DNA from: JAAYDI01 sp052034005 | Lineage (GTDB): Bacteria; Planctomycetota; Planctomycetia; Pirellulales; Pirellulaceae | DNA length: 64,000 nt | NCBI GenBank assembly: GCA_052034005.1 | Contig: JBPOJB010000008.1 | Coordinates: 59,892-123,891, forward strand | Reading direction: 5' to 3' | Part shown: one piece after another, positions 26,701-35,273 of the stretch | How the letters are laid out: each line of letters begins with the position of its first letter | How positions within the stretch are numbered: position 1 is the stretch's first letter | The notes under the pieces: model-generated | Seen by the model: the letters and a program-made list of their open reading frames with translations, nothing else | Told to the model about the DNA's origin: nothing | Database searches by the model: none | Translations under genes and position numbers: made by a program

Positions 26701-27534
26701 CCGCTCCAAGCGCTGGCCGCCGAAGCACCTCCCGCAGAGCCCGGGGAGCCTGCGGCAGAGCCGGACGCCGAGCTGCCGCCGCGCGATCCGCGCTGGTCCG
26801 AAGCGGAGGCGGCCGCGGACAGCGCCGCCGAGTCGCTCGCCCAGTTGCGGCGGTTGTTCTTCTCCCTGGTCGAACACCTCCGCGACACGGCCCAGCGCCA
26901 GGCCGATTTGAACGACGACACGGCCAGGCAGAGCGCGGAACCGGCCGACAGCCAAACCTCGGAAAAACTCGGCCCCCTGGCCAGTCGGCAGGCTCAGTTG
27001 CAGCCGATCACGCAGGCGATCGGCGAGGCGCTGCGCGAGCAGAGCCAGCAAGCCCGAGCCGTGCCGGACGCCGCCCAGGACCCGGCCGGGACCGTGGCGC
27101 CCGCAACGACGTCGCCGAGCCCCGCCGCGAAAACGCTCGACCAGGCCGCGGACCTGGTCACCGCGGCCCACGCCGCCATGTCGACGGCCGCCAGACAGCT
27201 CGACCGCCAGGCCGCCCAGTTCGACGCCGCGGCGGAGCCTTTCCAGGAAATCACCCAACAACAGCAGACCGCTCTGCAGAAGCTCGTCGAGGCGCTGGCC
27301 CTACTGGACCAGTCACAGCAACCGCCGCCACAGCAGCAGCAGCAGCAGGACCAGAATCAACAACAGCAACAGCAACAGGATTCCCACGACCAACAGTCCC
27401 AGGATCAGCAACAGCAACAGAACATGAGCGTCAATCAGCTGCTGCAGTTGATCCGGGATCGCGAGGCGCAGCGGCGCGAGAAGAAACAGCAGCGCGCGCA
27501 GGTTCCGTCGGGCCGCGTGGAGAAGGACTGGTGA
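23779..27534 (+). CDS. batB: BatB-BatC fusion: vWA, TPR and long Gln-rich coiled region
   Basis: 1251-residue protein. Residues 1-340 are a BatB vWA unit: two N-terminal membrane segments, MIDAS motif DVSKS at 99-103, TDGEDHD, and a third membrane segment near 315-336. An Ala/Pro-rich periplasmic linker leads to a TPR-like region (about 435-545, AAYNRALALL, ALYNLGWVEV, FREALRVRPNGAEPRHNLE), which is the BatC part and is usually a separate gene. About 700 further residues are helical, rich in Ala, Gln and Asp, with polyglutamine near 940-950 and 1179-1214. The ATG at 23779 overlaps the batA stop. The frame is open throughout, with no frameshift sign. Confidence 0.88.
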   Translation: MNEFRFANPSWIHGLWAVALVAGVLVLLELRGRSVLERFVSRLMQPRLVRRTSLPRRLSALGCVILAMVALVFALMRPQWGLRAQRVVRVDSQIMICLDVSKSMLAEDVAPNRLERAKIELDSLLGLMNEGQQVGLIAFAGKATVVCPMTTDFGFLRLVLNEVEPSSVGLGGTLIGDAIRKAVDGFRESGDIHRLIMLVTDGEDHDSYPLEAAKAAKEKGVKIVTVGFGDEAGSKIEVVDPRTGARSFVKDREGRDVISHLDGETLREIALQTDGAYIPAGTGALDLESIYQTHIAAMLQGSTESQTQVLRQEAYQWLVLGALVVWLIGLALATPWNLRSGALGTAASVVANASRAAALLAGWAVASAASSGQAQAPAPNLPTGASSPPAATGARPADVPPPVDAAEATAEQIGDAQAAGEKEDGRTAAAAEEDLAPRAAYNRALALLTSNPAEAERYLNRARRDAGTDGELRYRALYNLGWVEVVRADALLKDQPAQALQHLQQAANRFREALRVRPNGAEPRHNLEIVSRRILELADALAQKGARDVAGRLDELIQELRAHQAELQTVVQQAGPEVAEASAETFRPEFRKLGVNQREVIAEIQRFSEQVRRELDALNQKPDDQKSPQDGLKAGQYGNMLQFLDDALQRLGQSRSLTRRLQGDRAFRRWSAGLADAKRARDQLRDPVELLSQILSDAYELLNLTGQLAEHGSTPSPDQPSQPAPAWLTREYIQEVQASTLDRTRELEQVLTAAAPRKKTFGPELTPSPDSGPPTPDMDPRTQQLIDNIPHALPLINQAVAAYEASARELATGTLQAAQVKQAEAMAALADAAEWFFDIRRMIEAMYADQQSAAQMIDAAQPDLDRLRDAFGPAAGPELGPQDIPRLLHRIATAVAPLQEKNRDRVPRLDQMLDSEIAQLQKSAPPSPDTPAAAPAGPSEQQEQQQQQQAQLQRFEQAKVLLGSVSSALDRAIPPLQALAAEAPPAEPGEPAAEPDAELPPRDPRWSEAEAAADSAAESLAQLRRLFFSLVEHLRDTAQRQADLNDDTARQSAEPADSQTSEKLGPLASRQAQLQPITQAIGEALREQSQQARAVPDAAQDPAGTVAPATTSPSPAAKTLDQAADLVTAAHAAMSTAARQLDRQAAQFDAAAEPFQEITQQQQTALQKLVEALALLDQSQQPPPQQQQQQDQNQQQQQQQDSHDQQSQDQQQQQNMSVNQLLQLIRDREAQRREKKQQRAQVPSGRVEKDW

Positions 27535-27591
27535 CCTCGACCCGGGCCGCCCGCGATGCGGGCCGCCCGTTGACATCGGCAGGAGCCGCTT

Positions 27592-29448
27592 ATGAAGCCA
27601 ATTCGCAGCCAGATCCGTTCCCCAGCATGGGTGTACCGGGCCGCGCTGGTGTGCGCGGCCCTGATGTTGCCCGGCGTGGACGCCGCAGCGCTCCTGGGGC
27701 AGGACATCCAGCTGGGCGTGCAGCCCGGCCCCTACTATGTCGGCGAGCCGGTCGTGATCCAGATTGTCGCGCGCGGGCTCGAGCGGGATGACCAGCCGAC
27801 CTGCCGCCTGCAGGGCGACCCGCCCGCCGGCATCACACTCCAAGGCCAGCAAGTCGGCCAATCGTCACAGAGTTTCTATTCGAACATCAACGGCCGCGTG
27901 ACGGTCAAGGAGTCCGTCGACTACCGGTTCAGCTTCGTTGTGACTGCCGATCGGGCCGGGCAGTATACGGTCGGGCCCTTCGAAGTGACCTACGGCGGCA
28001 CGTCCCGGGAGGTGGAAGGCGCGTCGTTCCAGTTTGCCGCGCTGCAGGATGATCCGGACATGCAGGTCGAGCTCTCCCTGCCCCGGAGCGACTTCTACAT
28101 CGGTGAGGAAGTGCCGTTGACGATCCGATGGTCGTTCGAGGCGGACGACTGGCCTGTCATCCAGTACGCGTTCTCGAAGCTGGAGATCCGGTCGCCGTTG
28201 TTCGACCAGTTCACGTTCAAGCAGCCATCGCGGCGGTCCGACACGGCGTTGGTGATCTCGACGGCGAAAGGCGATGTCAGCGTGCCGGCCGAAGCGACGC
28301 GGCGGGATCGCACAGGGCGTCAAGAGGTCGTCGTGACCGGCTCGCTGACGCTCGTGCTGGACGCGGTGGGGGAGTACGACGCCATCCCGGTCACGTGCCG
28401 GACCAAGAAGGTCACCCGCTGGAGTCGGAGTCTGTTTGGCGATCTGACGGCGCGGAGCGACGCCCCGTCGTTTGCGACCGGGACGCCGCTGAGTTTCAGT
28501 GTGAAGCCGATCCCGCTCGAAGGCCGGCCCGCCTCGTTCGCCGGCGCCGTGGGCCGCGGTTTCTCGCTCGACGTGTCCGCCAACCGCTCCATGGTCCGCG
28601 TCGGGGACCCGATCGCGCTGACACTCACCCTCCGCGGCGATGGCAACCTGGAACGCATCTCCCTCCCGGCGCTGGGCGAGCAGGTCGGCCTGCCGACCGA
28701 TCTGTTCCAGGTGCCGGCGGAGGAGGTGGCAGGCACGTATGACGGCCAGGCCAAGCAGTTCAAGGTGAACGTGCGAGTCAAGGATTCGCGGGTCACCCAG
28801 ATCCCGCCTCTCGCCTTCTCCTGGTTCGACCCAACCCAAGGGCGGTTTCAGACGACGCAGTCCAAGCCGATCGCGTTGCAGGTGGCCGAAGCGCACGTCG
28901 TATCCGCAGCCAACGTCGTCTCCGCCGCTCCGGCAGGGTCGCCCGGCGTGCCGCCCGGCAGCACCGCCGCCAACTCCGCCGAGAGTGCTTCGGACTCGTC
29001 CGCCGCCCTGGCATTCGTGGGTGCCAACCTGGCCATTGAGCGGGACGTCGGGCGGCTCTTGACCGACACGGCCTCCCGTATCTCGCCACGCGCCGCCGCG
29101 GTCGTCGTCTACCTGTTGTCCGCCCTGGTCCTCGTCGGCGGGGTCGTTCTGCGTCGCCGCGCGCAGGCGGACACGGAGAGCCTGCGGAAGAAGAAACGGC
29201 TCAAGGCTCTGCGCAGGCAACTCGGGTCCGTCCCGCATCACACGCCGCGCGACAGCGCGGAGTTGATCGCGCGGACCTTGCGCGAACTGGTCGCACAGCA
29301 TCACCTGCGGCGACGCGCCGACGCCGAACGGGTCATTGCTGTGTGTGAGACGATCATCTACGCAACCGACCAGGCAGACGTGTCGCGCATCGCCGAGCTG
29401 GCACAGCAGGCGCGCACGCTGATCGAGGATGCCACGGAGGAGTCATGA
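27592..29448 (+). CDS. batD: BatD aerotolerance protein
   Basis: 618-residue BatD. A signal peptide (1-37, VYRAALVCAALMLPGVDAAA) precedes several immunoglobulin-like beta domains (QPGPYYVGEPVVIQIVARGL, LPRSDFYIGEEVPLTIRWSF, NRSMVRVGDPIALTLTLRGD). A membrane helix lies near 505-522 (AAAVVVYLLSALVLVGGVVL), and then comes a basic cytosolic tail of about 95 residues. AGGAG stands before the ATG. In Bacteroides and Leptospira, Bat genes affect oxygen or stress tolerance, but the molecular role is unsettled. Its stop overlaps the batE start. Confidence 0.92.
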   Translation: MKPIRSQIRSPAWVYRAALVCAALMLPGVDAAALLGQDIQLGVQPGPYYVGEPVVIQIVARGLERDDQPTCRLQGDPPAGITLQGQQVGQSSQSFYSNINGRVTVKESVDYRFSFVVTADRAGQYTVGPFEVTYGGTSREVEGASFQFAALQDDPDMQVELSLPRSDFYIGEEVPLTIRWSFEADDWPVIQYAFSKLEIRSPLFDQFTFKQPSRRSDTALVISTAKGDVSVPAEATRRDRTGRQEVVVTGSLTLVLDAVGEYDAIPVTCRTKKVTRWSRSLFGDLTARSDAPSFATGTPLSFSVKPIPLEGRPASFAGAVGRGFSLDVSANRSMVRVGDPIALTLTLRGDGNLERISLPALGEQVGLPTDLFQVPAEEVAGTYDGQAKQFKVNVRVKDSRVTQIPPLAFSWFDPTQGRFQTTQSKPIALQVAEAHVVSAANVVSAAPAGSPGVPPGSTAANSAESASDSSAALAFVGANLAIERDVGRLLTDTASRISPRAAAVVVYLLSALVLVGGVVLRRRAQADTESLRKKKRLKALRRQLGSVPHHTPRDSAELIARTLRELVAQHHLRRRADAERVIAVCETIIYATDQADVSRIAELAQQARTLIEDATEES

Positions 29449-30266
29449 GACGAAACGGATGGTTAGCTGCATGCCTGGCAATCGTGCTCGGCGGCACGGG
29501 GGTCGCTCCTGTTCCCGCGGCCGCGGGGCTCGTCGAGCCGGCGGCGTCCGTGCAGCGAGCGATCGATGAGTATGCGGCGGCAATGGAGACGCAGGACCGC
29601 TACGCGCGTCGGGAGCGGTTCGCACGCGCGGAGCAGTTGTTCCGCCAGACGATCGAGGGCGGCGCAGGCCGTTCGGGCGTGCACAACGCCGCACTGTACG
29701 TGAACCTGGGCAATGCGGCGCTGCAGGCCGAGCATCTTGGACCGGCCATTGCCGCCTATCGGCGCGCGCTGGCATTGGATCCCCAGCACGGGCAGGCGCG
29801 ACAGAACCTGGACTATGCCCGCACGTTGCTCCCCGAATGGGCGCGGCATGCGGAAGCATCCCATCTGATCGACTCGCTGTTCTTCTGGCGGACGTTGGTT
29901 CCGCCCGGGCGGCTGTTGGTGTTCGGCGCCGGCTGCTTCCTCGTGGCGGCCGCGCTGGCAGCCGCCGGCTATGCGCGTCGCCGGCCGCTCGTGCGCAATT
30001 CCGCGGTGATCCCGCTCCTGGCCTGGCTGGTCCTCAACATGTCGCTCCTGGTCGGCAACGACCGCAACGGAGGCTGCGACATCGTCGTGGTGACCGAGGC
30101 CACCGTGTACGCGGCGGACTCGGAGAACTCGGCCCCGCGCCTCGCCCGGCCGCTCCCGAGCGGCACCGAACTGTCGCTGATGGGCCAGCGCGCACAATGG
30201 TCGGAGATCCGCCTGCCCGACGGCCGCTCCGGCTGGGTGCTGACCAGCGCAGTCGACCGGCTGTAG
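29445..30266 (+). CDS. batE: BatE-like TPR/SH3 membrane protein
   Basis: 273-residue last protein of the operon. The order is signal peptide (1-27), two or three TPR motifs (ALYVNLGNAALQAEHLGPAI, AYRRALALDPQHGQARQNLD), two membrane helices (about 147-170 and 182-200) and a C-terminal bacterial SH3 domain (VVVTEATVYAADSEN through WSEIRLPDGRSGWV). This is the BatE architecture. The ATG overlaps the batD stop (ATGA). It ends 59 bp before a convergent gene, with a small CGCCGG/CCGGCG hairpin between them. Confidence 0.9.
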   Translation: MRRNGWLAACLAIVLGGTGVAPVPAAAGLVEPAASVQRAIDEYAAAMETQDRYARRERFARAEQLFRQTIEGGAGRSGVHNAALYVNLGNAALQAEHLGPAIAAYRRALALDPQHGQARQNLDYARTLLPEWARHAEASHLIDSLFFWRTLVPPGRLLVFGAGCFLVAAALAAAGYARRRPLVRNSAVIPLLAWLVLNMSLLVGNDRNGGCDIVVVTEATVYAADSENSAPRLARPLPSGTELSLMGQRAQWSEIRLPDGRSGWVLTSAVDRL

Positions 30267-30267
30267 G

Positions 30268-30283
30268 CGCCGGGTTGCCGGCG
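30268..30283. terminator. small hairpin between convergent genes
   Basis: CGCCGG, loop GTTG, CCGGCG: six paired G/C bases, just after the batE stop. There is no T run, so it is at most a weak intrinsic terminator. Confidence 0.3.
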
Positions 30284-30325
30284 TCCGGGCGTAGCGGCCG
30301 CGGACTCCCGGCCCGGCCCGCCGCG

Positions 30326-32170
30326 TCACGGTCCGGGTATTGCCGCGACCAGTTCCCGCAGGTCGAGTCGCACGTACGGGCGTTCGGCCGCACAGTGCGT
30401 ATGGTCCGCGTTGGCCACGTAGAGGACGCCGTCCTGAGGCACGAACAGCACGTTGTGCAGGTTCGATTTCATGGCCACCGGCCGGCTCATCAGCCACATG
30501 CCGAGTTCGGCGTCGAACTGGCCGTGGTGCGACTGGACGCGCTCGCGGAGCGTCTGCAGTCGATCGCCGGCGGACAACACGACGGTGTCCGGGATGCCTT
30601 CGCCCAAACGCGCGTGCGACTGGCCCGGCAGGATGAACTCGATCGATTCCGGGACGGCGGCCACGCCGACGGCGCGGTTGGATTTGCCGTCGGCGAACAC
30701 GAAGTAGTACTCGCAGGTGCGCGGGCTGGTCCGCCACAACTGCATGACCTCATCGAGCGTGCGGCATTCCTCGAGCGCCCGGCGCATGAGGGTCGCCATC
30801 GGCACGCCGTCCCAGTGGCCTTCCCCCTTGCCGCCCATTTCGCCCAGCGAGATCGATTCGACGTTCATGCCGCTCACACTGCCGATGAAGCCCGCATAGC
30901 CCACATTGGCGAACGGGATCTGGCCGTCCCCGCGGATGACGAACGTCGTGGCCGCGTCCTGCAGGCCGATTTCCGTCATGTAGTCCAGCACGCGCCCGTG
31001 ATAGAGCTTGCCGTCGCGGGTCGCTTTGCCGAACAGCGCGAACCCGGAGCAATGGAACATCTCGGGGAACACATTGACGGCCTCCGCCGTCGCCTCGTCC
31101 ACACCGAGCGCCTGCGCCAGGGCGCGCGTCTCCGCCAGGTGTCGAGCCGGGATATGCGGCTTGAGACGCGCGTACGCGCTGTCCAAGTCGTGCCGGAACC
31201 ACCGGCCGCTCTGGATCGTCTGCACGGTGCCGAACGTGTAGAGCACGGAATCGATGCAGGCCAGCGCCTCCTCACGCAACAACTCGCCGTGCGCACGCCC
31301 GATCTGCTCGGGCGTTCCGTGGAGCAGAGCCACGCGCTGACCTTCGATCCAGCGGAGCTCGCCGTGGGGCACCTGGCGCGGCTTCGGAGCCGGCTGCGTC
31401 AAAAGCGGCGAGGGGGCCAGGATCTCGAGCGCGCGCCGCACGCCGCGCGCCAACTGCCGCTCCAGCTCCCGACGCTCCAACGGAACCACTCGCATCTCCG
31501 GCCACGCGTCCACGGCCGGAACGTTCGCAGGCGCGTCGGCGAGTTGGAGCTGCGCATGTGCCTGGCCGACCGCCAGCACCAACATGCCCGGCTGCGGGAA
31601 TTCAAACGACACCGCGCCGACCGCCTCCCACCGGCCCGTCCGGGGATCCTCCACGGCGCCCAGAAGGCCCCGCAAACCCAACGACAGGGCCTGCGGGTTG
31701 GCCTGTGCCAGCAGCGGCGTATACGCCGCGAGGCTCGTCCGCGGCCCGATCAGGCGCGCGACGGCCCCCGCGGGCGCCAGCTGATCGGCGGCATCGACCG
31801 CGCCCGACCCGAGATAGACCACTCCATGCTTCGGCAACGCCAGGGCCGTGGCCTCTCCGCGCCGCCGCAGGCTGACCGCGTACTCGGAGTGCGTCACAGC
31901 CAGATCGAACGACTCGTGGCTGTACCGCACCCATTGCAGCGTGACCGTCTGCCGGGCACCTGCCACCGGGAACTCGAACGTACCGGTCAGCGCATACGGC
32001 GCGGTACCGGAGAGCGCTTCGCAGAACGGGCGCAGGCCGTCCGCCAACGGGTCCGCCGCAGGCTGCTGAGCACGCGCGGCAGCCGCGATGCAGCACAATC
32101 CGAGAACGCCGACACGGCAGGCGATCGAGGAGATCGAAAAACATCGACGACGCGACATCGTGACACCCAT
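30326..32170 (-). CDS. C45-type autoproteolytic acyltransferase/hydrolase, exported
   Basis: 614-residue protein. A signal peptide (about 1-35) and an N-terminal domain of about 260 residues with no family assignment precede a peptidase C45 / penicillin-acylase-like Ntn domain. The region starts with TPEQIGRAHGELL and the likely N-terminal nucleophile after self-cleavage is the Cys near 374 in EMFHCSGFALFG, followed by YHGRVLDY. FVIRGDGQIPFANVGYAGFI and SVSGMNVESISLGEMG fit the family. The substrate is unknown; relatives cleave amide bonds. ATGs at 32170 and 32158 are both possible. Confidence 0.83.
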   Translation of the reverse strand: MGVTMSRRRCFSISSIACRVGVLGLCCIAAAARAQQPAADPLADGLRPFCEALSGTAPYALTGTFEFPVAGARQTVTLQWVRYSHESFDLAVTHSEYAVSLRRRGEATALALPKHGVVYLGSGAVDAADQLAPAGAVARLIGPRTSLAAYTPLLAQANPQALSLGLRGLLGAVEDPRTGRWEAVGAVSFEFPQPGMLVLAVGQAHAQLQLADAPANVPAVDAWPEMRVVPLERRELERQLARGVRRALEILAPSPLLTQPAPKPRQVPHGELRWIEGQRVALLHGTPEQIGRAHGELLREEALACIDSVLYTFGTVQTIQSGRWFRHDLDSAYARLKPHIPARHLAETRALAQALGVDEATAEAVNVFPEMFHCSGFALFGKATRDGKLYHGRVLDYMTEIGLQDAATTFVIRGDGQIPFANVGYAGFIGSVSGMNVESISLGEMGGKGEGHWDGVPMATLMRRALEECRTLDEVMQLWRTSPRTCEYYFVFADGKSNRAVGVAAVPESIEFILPGQSHARLGEGIPDTVVLSAGDRLQTLRERVQSHHGQFDAELGMWLMSRPVAMKSNLHNVLFVPQDGVLYVANADHTHCAAERPYVRLDLRELVAAIPGP

Positions 32171-32298
32171 CTGTATCTGGTCCGGGGCTTCGACTCGAAC
32201 AACACAGCCCTATCGTACTCCACGCGCTCCGTTCCTGCCACGCGTGGTCCCGGCGACCGGTGCGGGCGACCCGGGCCGCACGGCCGCGGTGCGGCATG

Positions 32299-33462
32299 TC
32301 AGCGGCCGGGCTGGCCGGGTGTCTTCGGCGCCTGGCCGGGGAACACCCAGTCGCGTGAGAGCTGGAAGTTGACGAGCGTACCGACGGCAATGCCGGGCAG
32401 CGCGGCCAGGATCAGATGGGACTGGAACCAGGGGATCAGGGCCGGGAGGAGGATCGCCACAGCCCAACTCAACGCGCCGCCGAACGAACAGGTCCACAGG
32501 AACTTGACATACCGCAGTCCCACGTGCCCGGCGGCCGTCCGGGCGAAGGTGAAGCGGTTGTTGAGCGCGAAGTTCCAGTTCATCGCCCCCAGGATCGCCA
32601 GGCCCCGGGCGATCGGCACCAGCACGCCGCACGCGAGCAGGAGGAGGTAGCCGAGCAGGTCGATGAACATGCCACTGGCCCCCACCAGGCAGAACTGCAG
32701 CAGCTGCGAGAGACGCTCGAACTTGTAGTCGGCCAGCTTCTTGAGATGGTGCAGGTAGCGCACCTGCTCGGCCCACGTCAGCTTGCTCGTCCCGCGCTGC
32801 CGGTCCGCGAATCGGATCGGCACTTCGCGAACCCGCGTGCAGCGGGCCTTGACGAGTAGCTCCAGGCCGATCTTGTAGCCCACCGGGTCGAGCGCCGCCG
32901 CGCGGCGGTACACGTCGCGGGGGATCACGAAGAACCCGGCCAGCGGGTCGCGCGCGTGGGAGAAGGGGCGCGCCAGAAGCGTCGCCACGCGGCTGTTGAG
33001 CCAGCGGAACCAGCCCCAGTGCTCGTCCGTCCGACCACCTGCCACGTAACGGCTCCCGATCACGAAGTCCGCACCCTCGTCCAGACAGCACTGGATCATC
33101 GCCGGCAGGCTCTCGGGCGGATGGCTCAGGTCCGCGTCCATGCACACCAACAGGCTGCCTTGTGCCAGATCGAACCCGCGCAAGACCGCCGTGCTCAGCC
33201 CGCGTTCGTGCGTGCGCGTTACCAGCCGCACAGGGAACCCCTCCAATTCGAGGATCTGGATGACTTCGTCCGTCCCGTCCTGGCTGTCGTCGTCGACGAC
33301 GATGATTTCGTAAGCCAGCGCGGCAGCGCGCAGGCTGGCGGCCACGCGCAACACCAGCTCGCGGATGTTGTCCACCTCGTGGTAGGTGGGTACCACGACC
33401 GATATGAGCGGCGTGGCCGTGTCGGGACGGAACTGCGGGACGGCCTGGACGTGCGTGGTCAT
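32299..33462 (-). CDS. GT2 glycosyltransferase (polyprenyl-phosphate type) with GtrA domain
   Basis: 387-residue fusion. Residues 1-250 are a DPM1-like GT2 enzyme: SVVVPTYHEVDNI, the metal site DDDSQDGT and the second site VCMDADLSHPPE. It would load a sugar on undecaprenyl- or polyprenyl-phosphate. Residues from about 255 onward form a GtrA-like four-helix membrane domain (FCLVGASGMFIDLLGYLLLL, FALNNRFTFAR), thought to flip the lipid-linked sugar. The gene has its own upstream region, divergent from the polytopic protein at 33585. It suits surface glycan modification. Confidence 0.92.
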   Translation of the reverse strand: MTTHVQAVPQFRPDTATPLISVVVPTYHEVDNIRELVLRVAASLRAAALAYEIIVVDDDSQDGTDEVIQILELEGFPVRLVTRTHERGLSTAVLRGFDLAQGSLLVCMDADLSHPPESLPAMIQCCLDEGADFVIGSRYVAGGRTDEHWGWFRWLNSRVATLLARPFSHARDPLAGFFVIPRDVYRRAAALDPVGYKIGLELLVKARCTRVREVPIRFADRQRGTSKLTWAEQVRYLHHLKKLADYKFERLSQLLQFCLVGASGMFIDLLGYLLLLACGVLVPIARGLAILGAMNWNFALNNRFTFARTAAGHVGLRYVKFLWTCSFGGALSWAVAILLPALIPWFQSHLILAALPGIAVGTLVNFQLSRDWVFPGQAPKTPGQPGR

Positions 33463-33584
33463 GCGAGCACCTCGTTGGGAAACCGTGGTCCCTCAACCCT
33501 ACGTCGCGCCGACCTGACCGTGCTATGGTTTCCCAGATGCACGCCGCGTTCGCACGTGATCCGGGAAGGGGGAGCCGCCGAGCC

Positions 33585-35228
33585 ATGAACCGTCCGAAGC
33601 CGACGCTTGCAGCGATCTGGCTGGCCTTGCCGGTTGTGCTGACCTTGCTGCTCGTCTGGACCAACACCCAGTTCCCGCTGGATTTCTGGCTCCATGTCCA
33701 GAGCGGGAAGTGGATGTGGGAGCACCAGCAACTGGTGACCGTGGACACGTTCACCCACACGATTGCCGGCCAGCCGGTGCGCAACCAGCCGTGGTTGGCT
33801 CAGCTGCTCATGTTCCAGTTATACCGGGCCGGCGGCTATGCGCTGGCGCAAGGCGTCCTCGGCGCGATTTACGGTGCGGCGGTGGGCCTGGTCGGGCTGC
33901 TGACCTACCGCCGCTGCCGGGACAGCCGCGTGACGGCCGCGGCGCTGGTCGTCGCCGTAGCCGTGGCTGGCACGAACATGGCGATCCGACCCCAGGCCTT
34001 TTCCGTGCTGCTGTTCGCCGCTGAGCTGTACGTGTTGTACACATGGCCGTCGCGACACTTCACGCCCTGGGTGGTGGCCCTGATCGAACTGCTGTGGACG
34101 AACCTCCACGGCGCATTTCCGCTGGGAGTCGTCCTGCCCGGCGTCTTCCTGGTCGGCGGCCTGGTGCAACGCGTGGCTCAGCGCGTGCCGGCCGCGGGCG
34201 TGGGCGCCGTGCGAACGAGCCTCCTCTGCTGCGTGCTGGCCGGCACCGCGATGTTCATCAATCCGCAAGGCGCAGCGACCATGCGGTATGTGTCGGGCGT
34301 GGCGTCCAAAGCCACGCAACGGCACGTCGAGGAATGGTTGCCCACAAGCATGGACAGCGCGGTGGGAACCGCGTTCATGCTGTCGGTCGCCGGCACGCTG
34401 GCGCTGCTCTGTGCAAGTCGTCGACGGACCTCTCCGACCGACACGCTGCTGCTGGCCGCGTTCTTCCTGGCAGGCGTCACCTCCCAGCGGATGGTGATCT
34501 GGTGGGCGCTGGTCTGGCCCGTCATCCTGGCGCCCCACGTGGGCGCATGGTGCGCGCGTTGGCGATGGGTCGCGCCGCGCGTCTGGTCAGTCGCGCGCGA
34601 CGCACTGGCGCGCCGGCTGGCGCGTGACCCGCGGGGATACGCGAGCCGTCTGGCGCGGCGGGCAGCGTGCATGGTTCGCTTGGAGGGACCGCGCGGCGAG
34701 CAGTCGAGGCTGCTCAACGGGGTGGCCGCAAGCTGCCTGTGTGCCCTGCTGCTGTGCTCGACCCCCTGGACGCGCATGTACAATCCGCTGTTGCCCGCCG
34801 GCAAGCGCGTGGCAATCCCCCGGGATGAACCGCTGGGCGCGGTGGAGTTCCTCGCGTCCGGCGACCACCAGGGCCGCATGTATCAGCCCATGGAATGGGG
34901 TTCCTACGTGTCCTGCCAGCTCGATCCGCGCGTCAAAGTGTTCGTGGATTCGCGCATCGACTTCTTCCCGGACCGGGTGTGGGCGGACTACGTCGCGATC
35001 GGGACGCGGCCCGACCGCGCGCTGGACCTGCTCGAGCGCTACGGCGTGAACCTGGTGTTGTGGGACCCTCGACTGTCGCGCGGCCTGCCGGCGCTGCTCG
35101 AGTCCTCGCCCGATTGGCAACGCGTCTATCGCGACCAAACCAGCGTGCTGTTCGTGCGCCACCCCGATCGGAGCGCTCAGGTCGGCCCGCCCAGGCGGTC
35201 GACCAGCTGGAGGCCTACCCCACGTTAA
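33585..35228 (+). CDS. polytopic membrane protein, function unknown
   Basis: 547-residue inner-membrane protein with about ten hydrophobic segments, the first at AAIWLALPVVLTLLLVW. After the last helix (CALLLCS) a soluble C-terminal part of about 145 residues begins, with EWGSYVSCQLDPRVKVFVDSR. The layout, with an early DFWLHVQSGKWM motif, resembles uncharacterised membrane proteins encoded near glycosyltransferases in Planctomycetes and Acidobacteria. I cannot assign an activity. The ATG at 33585 has GGGGGAG upstream; the longer frame lacks this. It is divergent from the GT2-GtrA gene. Confidence 0.82.
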   Translation: MNRPKPTLAAIWLALPVVLTLLLVWTNTQFPLDFWLHVQSGKWMWEHQQLVTVDTFTHTIAGQPVRNQPWLAQLLMFQLYRAGGYALAQGVLGAIYGAAVGLVGLLTYRRCRDSRVTAAALVVAVAVAGTNMAIRPQAFSVLLFAAELYVLYTWPSRHFTPWVVALIELLWTNLHGAFPLGVVLPGVFLVGGLVQRVAQRVPAAGVGAVRTSLLCCVLAGTAMFINPQGAATMRYVSGVASKATQRHVEEWLPTSMDSAVGTAFMLSVAGTLALLCASRRRTSPTDTLLLAAFFLAGVTSQRMVIWWALVWPVILAPHVGAWCARWRWVAPRVWSVARDALARRLARDPRGYASRLARRAACMVRLEGPRGEQSRLLNGVAASCLCALLLCSTPWTRMYNPLLPAGKRVAIPRDEPLGAVEFLASGDHQGRMYQPMEWGSYVSCQLDPRVKVFVDSRIDFFPDRVWADYVAIGTRPDRALDLLERYGVNLVLWDPRLSRGLPALLESSPDWQRVYRDQTSVLFVRHPDRSAQVGPPRRSTSWRPTPR

Positions 35229-35273
35229 CCGGACCGGGCGCGCACCCCGCACCTGCTGGGCTGGGGCAGGCGG

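Noticed and set aside
32210..33784. 524-codon minus-strand frame overlapping the glycosyltransferase gene
   Set aside because: It shares the region with the GT2-GtrA frame, which has all family motifs; the alternative is rich in Arg/Pro and unmotivated.
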